The notes below the pieces were generated by a model. The model was not told the origin of the DNA. It saw only the letters and a list, made by a program, of their open reading frames with translations, and did not search any database. A DNA stretch of 64,000 nucleotides, taken from the NCBI GenBank assembly GCA_026004215.1, contig BPIR01000001.1, positions 248,001 through 312,000 of the forward strand, in the 5' to 3' direction. Source of the stretch: Candidatus Binatia bacterium (GTDB lineage: Bacteria > Desulfobacterota > Binatia > HRBIN30). Below, one piece after another: positions 17,289 to 26,455 of the stretch. The position numbers and the translations under genes are program-made. Position 1 is the stretch's first letter. Each line of letters begins with the position of its first letter.

Positions 17289-20096
17289 TCGCGGCACCGA
17301 AGCAGGTTGGAGGCGCTGGAGAATCTCCAGTGTACGGTCTCGCGTCCAAGCGCCCAAATCTTGGGATACAATAAATTTCCGGAACCCGAACCCGTGGAAC
17401 CATTCCGCGCCGCGGACGAATAACGCGGGCCGCCGAAAGACGGGATGGAACAGCAAGTGCCGATCTGCACTGAACGCGGGGCGCCCAGTTGCCCACTCGA
17501 GGACGTACAGGGTTTGTTCGGCGTCGCACGTGAGTTCGGAGTCCCACCAAATGTGCGGCATCGGTTTAGACTCTACAAGTGCGCCATCGGGCGAGTAGGT
17601 GAGCCATTCGCCAAACGCAGCATCGAGCACGTGGTAGAGGCCGTTGCAGAATTCGATGGCGACGGGCTGAACGAGGGGCTGGCCGAAACGGTCGACCATG
17701 TACAGCACCGGTCCGTCGAGCTGCCAAATTTGGCTGTTGCCGCACAGCGCGGCCATCCTATCGTTGTTCTTTGTCATCGCTCGTACCCCGCACGGTAGTG
17801 GCGGTTGTTCGTGCAGGCGGCCTTGAAATCGAAGCCACCGCCCATCTCGTCCGACCAGATCAATGCCTTCTGCGGTGCAGCGGACGAACGGATCGGGAAG
17901 GTCTACAACACCAAGTTCGGCTACCTCGTGAGTCTCGACCTGAATGCGGTAAAGTCGGCCGTCAATGATTGCGGCAACAGAATGGCCCGGACAGAACGCC
18001 ATGTCCCAGATGGGTCCAGGTAGCGAAATCGTCGCGTGCAGCACCCATTCCTTATCGACCATACGGGCCGAACGGCCTAAATATGGCTTGATTAGGCGCT
18101 CGATTTCCACATCCGTGACGGCCACGACGTACCGGTCGAGCGCGTCCCAGCCAAGGCCGAAGCGCCGGATTTGCCATCCCGTCCAGCCCCACGTACTGAC
18201 TGGCACCACGAGCAGGTGATAACCAGGCTCTAGGTAAACCGTGCCTTCGCTGAGGAGTTTTTCTACCAAAAACCCACTCGTTGTTGACCATGGCAACAAT
18301 GGGCGAAATTCGTATGGGCCAGCTTCAGGGATCCAAAGTAAAGCCTTTCGGATTCCGGGTCCCAAGGTGCCGAGATAGCGTTTTTCGATTGCTTCCCACG
18401 GAATTTCGATCAGTCGAGCGAGCTTCACCGGACCATTCTTGTTCCAGGGTGGCGGTGCCTGGATCGTGCTGACCTTGGCCGTTGGGTACAGTTCCATCCA
18501 TGCCGGTTGCAATCGCCGTTCGATATGTGGCGCAGCAGGAAGGACGAGGCGAAGCGGCTTTGCTTCGGCAACTTCGACAGGGGGGAATGCGATGTGCGCC
18601 GAATTCACGCGGCCAAGTGCGTGCAACCAGGCATAGTTCGGCAGTCGTGTGCCGAGAGATAGGGCTTCCTCCTCGAAGTCCCTGCCCGGCTCTTTGCCCG
18701 GCACCATGCAGGTCCCACCCTGTGCGCATTGTCGCCAGTGCGGAAGCAGGAGGAAGGCTACCCCTTGCGGATGGTCCGGGGACCGAAACATGCGGTAGGC
18801 CCACACACCGAAAAAACGCTGGACACTGCCATAGCCGAAGTAGGCCCACGCCAGCGCAAACCCACCAATGAGGAGGTACCGTAGCCCCCGCGAGAACGAT
18901 GCCGCGGTCTCGATCAGTGTGGTGCAGCCGAGGCCAGCCAGTAAAAACAACGGCAGGAAGATCGCGATAATGTAGAATTCATTTGTAATTGCGCCGAGCA
19001 AACCTACGAGGTTGATGGCAAGCAAGAGCAGGATGGCGGCCGTGCTCAGATGGGAGGGCGCACGGCGTATTGCCACTCCCAGGCCAATCAAGCAACTGCC
19101 TCGCACCAGATAATCCACGACCGCGGGAGGCCGGTCGGTCGCCCCGAGGGGAGGAAAGAAGGCAGATATGAGAAAAGAGGCGTTTGCGGCTAGTTTTTCC
19201 CCGATGCTCGCAGCCCCGACGCGTACGGGGTCGAGACCACGGAACACGTAAGAAAAGCCCTCAGGTGCGATGATGGCTGCCCAAACAGCCGGTAAACTCA
19301 GTAGCGTCGCGGCCATAGTCGCAACGCCTACGTTCCCGCGAACGCGCGGCCAGTGGTCGGGATACTGCCAGATGTACAGGGCGATCACGAGCATGGCGAA
19401 AGGTGGCATCAGGTAGAGCGCCCAATAGGCGTGCAGGCCTCCCGCCACGCCAACGATTGCCACGGCGAGATAGCGTGGACTTCCCTTACGTAGACCCTGG
19501 ATCAACCCGACGAGAACCAGGGCCTGGAATAAAGGCGTCAAAAACTGGTGGTAGCCATTGCGCGTGGCCCACACATGCCACCAAGACGTTGCCACGAGCG
19601 CCGTGGTGATCCAAGCCGTTGTGGGCCCCAACAAGCTCCACGCACACCAGCCTATGGCTCCCACAGTGAGCAAACTGATCCAGAACTGGGCCCATCGCAG
19701 TGCCGCGAGGTTGTCGGGAACAAGGAGATTGACGACCGCAATCGCATACGAAAACAGGGTGTGCGCGTACCAGGCGTACGGCTCGTAGGGGAAGCCATGC
19801 TCCTTGAGGTACTGGGCGAAGTGAACGAAATTCAGCACTTCGTAAAGATATCCGGCAGGGACGGTGTCCAGATACTGCAACCGGAACCACACGGCGACAG
19901 CGAAAGCGAAGACGATCCCCGTTACTGCTTCCGGCCGGCTCAGTGCTCGACGTTCCACCGCCTGCGAGTCGCAGATGCAGGCGAGAAACACCGATACGCT
20001 GGCCAGTATCAGCGAGGCGGCGGCAGACGGGATCCATGGGGAGGCGCTCGATGCCCCAAGAACCGCTGCGCACCACAACCCCCAATACCGCCACAT
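17277..20096 (-). CDS. GT39/ArnT-like multipass membrane glycosyltransferase with large soluble C-terminal domain
   Basis: A 939-aa protein. The first 430 or so residues contain about ten hydrophobic helices and the lumenal-loop layout of PMT/ArnT-type enzymes that use polyprenyl-phosphate sugars (VPAGYLYEVLNFVHFAQYL, ATSWWHVWATRNGYHQFL). The acidic pair expected in the first loop is reduced to a single Glu. The remaining 500 or so residues are soluble; the last 250 have short repeating beta-strand units suggestive of a beta-propeller. It might glycosylate a lipid or surface protein. ATG 20096 has GGGGTG upstream. Exact function is not recognised. Confidence 0.65.
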   Translation of the reverse strand: MWRYWGLWCAAVLGASSASPWIPSAAASLILASVSVFLACICDSQAVERRALSRPEAVTGIVFAFAVAVWFRLQYLDTVPAGYLYEVLNFVHFAQYLKEHGFPYEPYAWYAHTLFSYAIAVVNLLVPDNLAALRWAQFWISLLTVGAIGWCAWSLLGPTTAWITTALVATSWWHVWATRNGYHQFLTPLFQALVLVGLIQGLRKGSPRYLAVAIVGVAGGLHAYWALYLMPPFAMLVIALYIWQYPDHWPRVRGNVGVATMAATLLSLPAVWAAIIAPEGFSYVFRGLDPVRVGAASIGEKLAANASFLISAFFPPLGATDRPPAVVDYLVRGSCLIGLGVAIRRAPSHLSTAAILLLLAINLVGLLGAITNEFYIIAIFLPLFLLAGLGCTTLIETAASFSRGLRYLLIGGFALAWAYFGYGSVQRFFGVWAYRMFRSPDHPQGVAFLLLPHWRQCAQGGTCMVPGKEPGRDFEEEALSLGTRLPNYAWLHALGRVNSAHIAFPPVEVAEAKPLRLVLPAAPHIERRLQPAWMELYPTAKVSTIQAPPPWNKNGPVKLARLIEIPWEAIEKRYLGTLGPGIRKALLWIPEAGPYEFRPLLPWSTTSGFLVEKLLSEGTVYLEPGYHLLVVPVSTWGWTGWQIRRFGLGWDALDRYVVAVTDVEIERLIKPYLGRSARMVDKEWVLHATISLPGPIWDMAFCPGHSVAAIIDGRLYRIQVETHEVAELGVVDLPDPFVRCTAEGIDLVGRDGRWLRFQGRLHEQPPLPCGVRAMTKNNDRMAALCGNSQIWQLDGPVLYMVDRFGQPLVQPVAIEFCNGLYHVLDAAFGEWLTYSPDGALVESKPMPHIWWDSELTCDAEQTLYVLEWATGRPAFSADRHLLFHPVFRRPALFVRGAEWFHGFGFRKFIVSQDLGAWTRDRTLEILQRLQPASVPRLDG

Positions 20097-20435
20097 TCAG
20101 CACCCCTGCTCGGCTCGCTTATATTCTGCTGCATTGGGCCTCGGTTCCTCGTGCCGCCGGGGCAAGGGATGGCAGTCGCTGGAAAGTGAGAGCACCCGAG
20201 AGCCTCGCCGATGTTTCCTGGCTTGCCCGCGAAGGCGAAGGGTTGGACCCACATGGGAATCATATGCGGCCGGAAGACGCAGCCGTGATCGCGGAATGCT
20301 CGCAAGCTCAAACATTCCCGTTGCCCTCGGCATAGCCAACAATCTCTGAGCTTCGAGTTCTTTCCTTTGGCACCTTAGGGAAGGTGAAGGCGGCAGCTTC
20401 CTAGAGATCCCCGTGCGCCGAAGATTGCCAGGCCG
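20097..20435. other. Intergenic region, no gene seen
   Basis: About 340 nt between orn and the GT39-like gene. Reading frames here give low-complexity Arg/Pro/Ser-rich translations with no family resemblance. A short perfect stem, CACCTT-AGGG-AAGGTG at 20371-20386, lies downstream of orn and could be a weak terminator or processing hairpin; no T-run follows. Confidence 0.5.
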
Positions 20436-20993
20436 TCACGGCGTCGGTTTGCGAAAATAGTGCTCCCGGTAAAACCGGAGTTCTTGAATAGATTCCAAAA
20501 TATCGCTTGCCGCTAGGTGAGCCTTGCGTTTTTGGGGCGGAGGCGGACCACCAGGAAACCAACGCCGAACCAGCTCTTTGATCGTGCTGACATCCACGAT
20601 CCGATAGTGGAGATACTGATCGAGCTCCTTCATGTAGCGCGCCAGAAAGCGGCGGTCCTGCCAAACCGAATTTCCGCATAGGGGTGCCGATCGGGGCTCG
20701 CAATAAGCGCGAACGAAGGAAAGTGTACGTTGCTCGGCTTCTTGGACCGTAATCCCCGAGGTGCGACACCGATCGAGCAACCCCGACTCCGTGTGGTGTT
20801 CTCGATTCCAACTGTCCATAGCCGCAAACACTTCATCGGGGTGATGGATTGCACAAACCGGTCCCTCCGCGACGATCTCCAGATCGGAGTCTGTAATCAA
20901 CGAGGCGATTTCCAGAATTTGATCGCGGTCTGGATCCAATCCCGTCATTTCCATGTCGATCCAAACGAGCAGGTCGCGCCGCGGGTTGGTCAC
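20436..20993 (-). CDS. orn: Oligoribonuclease
   Basis: A 185-aa DEDDh 3'-5' exoribonuclease that removes the last dinucleotides of RNA decay. ExoI is WIDMEMTGLD (D13, E15), ExoII is GNSVWQDRRFL and ExoIII is HLAASDILESIQELRFYREHYF-like with the catalytic His and Asp. Length matches E. coli Orn (about 181 aa). The open frame runs far upstream, but family alignment places the start near GTG 20993; no strong ribosome site is visible, so the start is uncertain by a few codons. It lies 86 nt downstream of the SDR gene. Confidence 0.93.
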   Translation of the reverse strand: MTNPRRDLLVWIDMEMTGLDPDRDQILEIASLITDSDLEIVAEGPVCAIHHPDEVFAAMDSWNREHHTESGLLDRCRTSGITVQEAEQRTLSFVRAYCEPRSAPLCGNSVWQDRRFLARYMKELDQYLHYRIVDVSTIKELVRRWFPGGPPPPQKRKAHLAASDILESIQELRFYREHYFRKPTP

Positions 20994-21079
20994 TGGTTGC
21001 GAGTTATCATGGCTGCCTATGGCCGACAACTCGGGTGAAGTGTCGGCATCCGTAAAGGGAAGGATGCTATTGTCGGCAG

Positions 21080-21871
21080 TCAGAGCGTGGGGGGTGGAAA
21101 GGGCCAATTGGAGGTTTCCGTACCACCGTCCACCTCGAACACCTTGCCAGTTACCCAACTCGAGGCGGGGGAAACCAAATAGAGTGCCGCGAGGGCGATA
21201 TCTTCTACCGTGCCAAGACGGCGCATAGGCGTTAGCGCCTCCATTTTCGCTCGCAGCTCGTCGTTGAGAAACGGGACCAAGGCGCTGGTTTCCGTAGCCC
21301 CCACGGCGATGGCATTTACCCGCACTTTGGGAGCAAACTCTTGTCCGAGCACTCGCGTCATGTGGGATAGCGCCGCCTTCGCAGTGCTGTACGCCACGAA
21401 GCCCGCCAGTGGGAATCTCCCAGCCGCCGACGAGATATTGAGAACCACGCCCTCCCCTGCACGACGCAACATGTGAGGTACCGCCAGGCGGGTGAGCAGA
21501 AAAGCCGATGTTACGTTGAAGTGAAACGCCTCTTCGAACATCCGTTCGCTCGTGTACAGCGCCTCGCAAGGGGGCGTACCTCCGGCGTTGTTCACTAGGA
21601 TGTCGATACGGCCGAACTCCGCCATTGTGGCCTCGACGAGCTGCTCGAGGTCAGTGCGTTGGTTGACGTCACATCGAACCGCAATCGCACTCCGGCCCAT
21701 TTGCTGGATTCGAGCTGCGGTGTCCTGGATTTGTTCTTCGGTGCGGGCCGCACACGCCACGTGAGCTCCCACTTCTGCAAAGGCGAGAGCACATGCCCGC
21801 CCAATGCCCCGCCCAGCGCCAGTGACAATGGCAACTTTGCCATCGAGCCGGAAACGATCGAGCAATCCCAT
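21080..21871 (-). CDS. Short-chain dehydrogenase/reductase
   Basis: A 263-aa classical SDR. TGAGRGIG is at 17-24, VNNAGG at about 93-98, serine S148 and the catalytic YSTAK with Y161 and K165. The C-terminus VFEVDGGTETSNW carries the usual VDGG. The ATG at 21871 is 11 nt after the stop of the amidohydrolase gene, so the two are in one operon; longer in-frame starts run into that gene. It probably oxidises or reduces an intermediate acted on by the amidohydrolase. Confidence 0.93.
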   Translation of the reverse strand: MGLLDRFRLDGKVAIVTGAGRGIGRACALAFAEVGAHVACAARTEEQIQDTAARIQQMGRSAIAVRCDVNQRTDLEQLVEATMAEFGRIDILVNNAGGTPPCEALYTSERMFEEAFHFNVTSAFLLTRLAVPHMLRRAGEGVVLNISSAAGRFPLAGFVAYSTAKAALSHMTRVLGQEFAPKVRVNAIAVGATETSALVPFLNDELRAKMEALTPMRRLGTVEDIALAALYLVSPASSWVTGKVFEVDGGTETSNWPFPPPTL

Positions 21872-21882
21872 TTCGGTCACTC

Positions 21883-22956
21883 CTATGCCGGGAGACCATA
21901 AAACCGCGTGGCGTTGCCTCCCAAGATTTTTTCTTTGACTTCTAGAGGTAAATCTGTGCGGTCGCGCAGCGGCTTGGTGGATTCCGGCCACTCGCTGTCC
22001 CAGTGCGGGTAGTCACTCGCGTACATGATGAATTCAGAGCCCAATTGCTCCACTGCCAATGGAATGGCGCATTCGCCCGCCTCGCAGCTCACGTACAACT
22101 GCCCTCTGGCGATGTACTCTTTAGGCTCGTGCTTGCATTCCGGTGTGAGCCGGCCGCGCTTCTCTAAATGCTCCTCTATGCGTTCCATAAAGTAAGGAAC
22201 CCAGCCGACTCCCGATTCCAGGAGGGCCACGCGGAGCTTCGGGTGGCGCTCCAGGACGCCGCCTAAAATAAGGGCTGTGGAGGCGACCATCATGTCGAAG
22301 GGGAAACTGATCACGTGAACTTTGAGGTAGTTATCGAAGCGCTCCGTGCCCAATTTAGGTAGGTGAATTCCTGGTGCCCCGTGGATTCCGAGCGGCATGT
22401 CGAGATCCTCCGCAGCCGAGTAAAACGGATCCAAGTCGGGATGATCCAGATTACGCTCTCTTAAGACCGCGGGAATCATCGTGACCACCAAACCGAGCTT
22501 TTTCGCCTCGCGCATCAAGGCAATGGAGGCGGCCACGTCCTCGATAGGTACCAATGCCGCGCCAAAGAATCGGCCATGTCCCGCACGGCAATATTCAGCC
22601 ATCCAACGGTTGTAGGCTTTTGCAAATTCGGCCGCGAAGCGGAGGTCAACGAAACCAGGCAAGCCAAGAGCGGCACTCGGAAAAAATACGAGGCGGTCGA
22701 TGCCGTCTTTGTCCGCGTCGGCCAGAACCCCTTCCGCTGTAAACGGGTTGGCACCGCGCTCCAGGCACATACCCTCCTCCGCGCGACAGCCCGCGCCGGG
22801 GCCTTTCGATTGGGGATACGGCCGACCCTCGATGTACAGCGCTGTATCCCCATCTCCAGGGTCGCTGAAACGGATCTTGTCCGGAAAGCGTTCCATCAGT
22901 TCTGCGATCAACTCTCGGCCCTCGATGACATGGGCGTCCGCGTCGACGACTTGCAT
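21883..22956 (-). CDS. Amidohydrolase 2 family metal-dependent hydrolase/decarboxylase
   Basis: A 357-aa PF04909-type enzyme. Metal-binding residues are in DADAH (D5-H9), GIHGAPG and YASDYPHWDSEWPES. The start follows GGAAGGAGG with ideal spacing. It is the same family as 7217-8287 but clearly diverged in the first third, where it has an insertion with GRPYPQSKGPG. It leads a two-gene unit with the SDR and is divergent from the caspase-like/PDZ/thioredoxin gene. Confidence 0.9.
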   Translation of the reverse strand: MQVVDADAHVIEGRELIAELMERFPDKIRFSDPGDGDTALYIEGRPYPQSKGPGAGCRAEEGMCLERGANPFTAEGVLADADKDGIDRLVFFPSAALGLPGFVDLRFAAEFAKAYNRWMAEYCRAGHGRFFGAALVPIEDVAASIALMREAKKLGLVVTMIPAVLRERNLDHPDLDPFYSAAEDLDMPLGIHGAPGIHLPKLGTERFDNYLKVHVISFPFDMMVASTALILGGVLERHPKLRVALLESGVGWVPYFMERIEEHLEKRGRLTPECKHEPKEYIARGQLYVSCEAGECAIPLAVEQLGSEFIMYASDYPHWDSEWPESTKPLRDRTDLPLEVKEKILGGNATRFYGLPA

Positions 22957-23034
22957 CGCTCGTCCTCCTTCCTTGCACGCCTTAGGTGAACAGTTGTTTG
23001 CCGCAAGGCCGTGGCGGAATCAAGCAAAGCCCGG

Positions 23035-23054
23035 TGCATTCCCGTGGGAATGCA
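23035..23054. promoter_or_regulatory. 20-bp palindrome in a divergent intergenic region
   Basis: TGCATTCCC at 23035-23043 and GGGAATGCA at 23046-23054 form perfect 9-bp arms around a GT spacer. It lies between the divergent amidohydrolase (start 22956) and the caspase-like fusion gene (start about 23101), a good position for an operator. A hairpin role cannot be excluded. Confidence 0.5.
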
Positions 23055-23100
23055 AAGTGGGGTGTCGCTTCCCCTCGACCTTCTTTGCTACCGTCCGCGC

Positions 23101-25479
23101 GTGCGTTCGTTCCGATTCTCCTGGTTCCTGCTCACTGGCCTGTGCATGGTGTGTGTGGCGGCCGGCATGCACGCAAGCTGCCGGCGTCCGGTGGCGGATC
23201 CTGCCGCTCCAGGCGGTGGGCCACTGCTGGCCGCGGCTGGTCCGGCGCTGGACCCCGCGCGCCTGTACGTACTGCTGATCAACGGCGGCGGAAACCGCGA
23301 GCAAAACTATCGTTCCCATTTTTTGCATTTGCGACATGTGGTGGAACTTTTGTCGGCTGCCGGCGTTCCTCCCTCGCACTTCACCATTTTCAGTGGAGAC
23401 GGTGAAGACCCAGCGCCGGACCTAGCTGTACGTTCGCGGGGTTTTCGGCACCGAGACTTGTGGCTCGTCGAGGGCAGTTCCGGAGCTCGTTGGCTGAAGG
23501 CGCGGGTGGAGTACGAAAATTCTAACTTGCTGCAGTTTCGGCTCCTCGTGGCCCGTCGGGACGCTCTAAACTCTTGGTTCGAAGAAGCGGCAGAACGGCT
23601 TCGGCCAGGCGATACGTTGTTCGTGTTCGTGACCGACCACGGAACGAAGAACGAGCAAGACCTCGACAACAACTTCATTGTGCTTTGGGGCAATGAGGAA
23701 CGATTGTCCGTCGCCGAGTTTGCTCGGTTGCTGGCCAAGTTGAATCCTGCGGTGCGGGTGGTTCTCCTGATGTCGCAATGTTTTTCCGGCGCGTTCGCGC
23801 GCCTCGCCTTGGAGACCCGCGATGCAGATAGCCGCCACCGTACGATATGTGGCTACTTCTCCTCCACGAAGGAGCGACCAGCATACGGCTGTTACCCGGA
23901 AAACGTCGGGAAGAACAACGTTGGCCATGCGTTTCATATGCTGAGAGCGTGGGCACGGGAGCGGAGTTTATTTCGAGCTCATGATGTTGTTTTGGCCACG
24001 GATGATACACCCGACGTGCCGCTACGCACGTCGGACGAGTATTTGGCTCGGTTGGTAGAGCGCCATGCGGAGGGCGCCGGTGTCGAGTTAGAACAATTTG
24101 CTGATTCGCTTTTGACCCTGGCATGGATGCACAAACAGCGATGGGAGCCTCACCTCCGAGTTCTCGATTCCATTGGCCATGCCTACGGTTTGTTCAGCGC
24201 GCGTTCCCTGGCAGAGATCTCGGAGCGCACGAAAAGCCTGGCTGATGTGGCGCAGCAACTGCGCAATGTCAGCCGCTCGTGGCGTGGCGCTTGGCACGAC
24301 GCCAGCGAGGCGAACTGGCAGAGGTTTCTCAGTGCAAACAAGGAGTGGAGCCATCGCCTGGCGAAACTCGCGCCGCCGGAACTCGACGCTGAAGCGAGAA
24401 AGGCTTTAGGGGCAGAACTACTGCCGGCACTGCGCGCTTACACCGAGCAAGATCAGGAGGTTTTCGCTCGACTCCGCCTTTTGCGCAGGAACGCCCGATA
24501 TGCGGCAGCGACGAGTTACCGCATGGAAGTGAGGCAGGCTGCCTTGCTTCGCATGCGCAAAATACTTCTACGCATTGCAGGCTTGCAGTACTTGCAGACG
24601 AAGGCGGACCCGGAAGAAGCGGCCGCGTTTGCCTCGCTCGTCGCATGTGAGGATCTCCGCTTGCCTGGGGGCGACCTGCCTGAGCCCGGGGTGCGCTTGG
24701 GGCCCCCCTTCCCTAGCTATGATGAGGATGTCGCCACGGCTCAGGCGGCGTTGCCCGGCTGGATGGGCATTCAGTTCCGTTCTCCGCCAGAGCATATTGT
24801 CAGAGCTGCAGGGCTCTTACCCGGAGCCGCCGCCGTAACGACCGTGTACCCAGAGTCTCCCGCAGATGCGGCCGGGCTAAGGCAAGGCGACATCCTAGTC
24901 GGGCCTCCGGGGAAGCCATTCACCGAAAAGGGGCAGGTGCGGAGCTGGATCATGATGGCGCGACCGGGTGAGCGGCTGGCACTCGAGGTTCTCCGCGGCG
25001 AGCGAAGGGAGGTTCTGCGGCTCGTCGCCGGCCGTTACCCGTTGCGCTGGCCATCGTTGCCCGGGCCACCCAAAGTGGGCAGTGTGGCTCCGGAACTCGA
25101 TGTTACACCGTACCGAGGCGAGGTTCCGCGCAGCCTGGCCGGCCGAGGCGAACACCTATTGTTCTTCTGGGCCACTTGGTGTGCGGCGTGTAAAGCGTCA
25201 CTCGCCGAGCTTATGGCGTTTGCGGAGACGCGCGGGGTGCAGGTCGTCGCCATTTCTGACGAGCCCCGCGAGGAGTTGGATCGGTTTTTCCAGAGTTACC
25301 AGGGAGCATTTCCAAGCGTTGTCGCCGCTGACGAGTTCCGAAAGGCTTTCGTAGCATACGGAATCAGCGGCACTCCGACGTTTGTGTTGGTAGACCCCGA
25401 GGGCCGCGTTTCTGCGGTGCACGTTGGATACGACAGCAGGCGAGGCTTGCCGTTTCCAGGTTGGTCATGGAAGCGCTGA
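23101..25479 (+). CDS. Secreted caspase/legumain-like (clan CD) - PDZ - TlpA-type thioredoxin fusion
   Basis: About 792 aa from GTG 23101, which starts directly at a signal peptide; C27 (HASC) may be lipidated, though the lipobox is weak. Residues 53-250 resemble a clan CD peptidase: LYVLLINGGG, a His in FVTDHGT (H180) and a Cys in LLMSQCFSGAFA (C227). Residues 250-550 are helical and unassigned. Residues 552-645 look like a PDZ domain (GIQF, VYPESPADAAGLRQGDILV, VRSWI). Residues 657-792 are a TlpA/ResA-like thioredoxin fold with FWATWCAAC (C694, C697) and the cis-Pro segment SGTPTFVLVD. Earlier in-frame starts (23011, 23050) overlap the palindrome. Peptidase activity and substrate are inference. 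Confidence 0.8.
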   Translation: MRSFRFSWFLLTGLCMVCVAAGMHASCRRPVADPAAPGGGPLLAAAGPALDPARLYVLLINGGGNREQNYRSHFLHLRHVVELLSAAGVPPSHFTIFSGDGEDPAPDLAVRSRGFRHRDLWLVEGSSGARWLKARVEYENSNLLQFRLLVARRDALNSWFEEAAERLRPGDTLFVFVTDHGTKNEQDLDNNFIVLWGNEERLSVAEFARLLAKLNPAVRVVLLMSQCFSGAFARLALETRDADSRHRTICGYFSSTKERPAYGCYPENVGKNNVGHAFHMLRAWARERSLFRAHDVVLATDDTPDVPLRTSDEYLARLVERHAEGAGVELEQFADSLLTLAWMHKQRWEPHLRVLDSIGHAYGLFSARSLAEISERTKSLADVAQQLRNVSRSWRGAWHDASEANWQRFLSANKEWSHRLAKLAPPELDAEARKALGAELLPALRAYTEQDQEVFARLRLLRRNARYAAATSYRMEVRQAALLRMRKILLRIAGLQYLQTKADPEEAAAFASLVACEDLRLPGGDLPEPGVRLGPPFPSYDEDVATAQAALPGWMGIQFRSPPEHIVRAAGLLPGAAAVTTVYPESPADAAGLRQGDILVGPPGKPFTEKGQVRSWIMMARPGERLALEVLRGERREVLRLVAGRYPLRWPSLPGPPKVGSVAPELDVTPYRGEVPRSLAGRGEHLLFFWATWCAACKASLAELMAFAETRGVQVVAISDEPREELDRFFQSYQGAFPSVVAADEFRKAFVAYGISGTPTFVLVDPEGRVSAVHVGYDSRRGLPFPGWSWKR

Positions 25480-26414
25480 GGCGACGCGCCGTCGAAACCG
25501 AGGGGTCGCACTGCGTTGGGGCGGCTCCGGCATCTGCGGAGCGGACCGGAGTTGTTTTGGCCATTCTCTGTGCCGTGAACGGGGCTTTCGTGCCCGCTGT
25601 GGCAAGCATTACCACGCGTGGTGCACCGCCGTTCTTGGTGACGGTGCTCACGTCGTGGTTCGCTGCGTTAGCTGCGGTGTTCGTACTCCTTTGGCGGGGC
25701 CGACTGGCCTCGCTTGTGAACCCCGGTCACGCTGGGCAATTGGTGCTGCTCGGGGGGCTGGGAACGACGGTCGCCTTTACATTGTTCTTCGCGGGTGCAT
25801 CGCGTTCCAGTGCGATCGAAACGCTCCTGTGCCTGCAGATCGAACCCGTATACTCCCTCATCTTGTCCTGGCTGGTCTTGGGCGTGCGGCCGAGCCGAGA
25901 ACGGGTCGTGGCTACGCTCTTGATCTTGTCGGGGTTGGGCCTTGCGCTGGGACTCCAGGGTTTCCGGTTGGGAGGCGGCACTTGGTACCTACTGGCCACG
26001 CCATTGTGCTGGCAACTGTCTCATTTAATCGTGCTGCGATGGCTGCGGGGCGTGCCGCCGGACGTGCTTGCCGCCGCTCGCTATGTTTGGGGCGGAATAC
26101 TGCTCGGCCTAATCGCCGGGGCGGGCTTTGGCGAAGTCTCTGACCCATTTGTACAGTCGGCCGTTCCCTGGGCATGGGTTGCTGTGCAAGGACTTTTACT
26201 CAGCTACGGGGGAACGATGCTGTGGTACGGATCGTTGCTGCGAATTGACCTCGCCCGCGCTACGGTGCTGGTCGTGCCCACCGTTCCTTTGCTCTCCTTG
26301 GTGGCCACATTTGTTTTGGTCGGCGAGGTGCCCTCGGTGCGCCAATTGATTGGGGTTCTGGTTGCAGCCGGAGGTGTTTTCCTGTTCGCTCGTAAGGGTA
26401 TTCGAGAGCCGTGA
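25467..26414 (+). CDS. EamA/DMT-family transporter
   Basis: A 315-aa inner-membrane protein with about ten hydrophobic helices arranged as two EamA repeats: about 30-150 and 165-310, each ending with an E-P or G-E-V-P type loop (LQIEPVYSLILSWLVLG; LVGEVPSVRQLIGVLV). Such carriers export or import small metabolites; the substrate is unknown. The ATG at 25467 lies inside the end of the upstream gene (overlap 13 nt), so expression is probably coupled. An in-frame TTG at 25461 is an alternative. Confidence 0.9.
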   Translation: MEALRRRAVETEGSHCVGAAPASAERTGVVLAILCAVNGAFVPAVASITTRGAPPFLVTVLTSWFAALAAVFVLLWRGRLASLVNPGHAGQLVLLGGLGTTVAFTLFFAGASRSSAIETLLCLQIEPVYSLILSWLVLGVRPSRERVVATLLILSGLGLALGLQGFRLGGGTWYLLATPLCWQLSHLIVLRWLRGVPPDVLAAARYVWGGILLGLIAGAGFGEVSDPFVQSAVPWAWVAVQGLLLSYGGTMLWYGSLLRIDLARATVLVVPTVPLLSLVATFVLVGEVPSVRQLIGVLVAAGGVFLFARKGIREP

Positions 26415-26455
26415 ACATGGAACGCCCGGGGGTGAGGCCTCGAGGGTGCTCGTTC

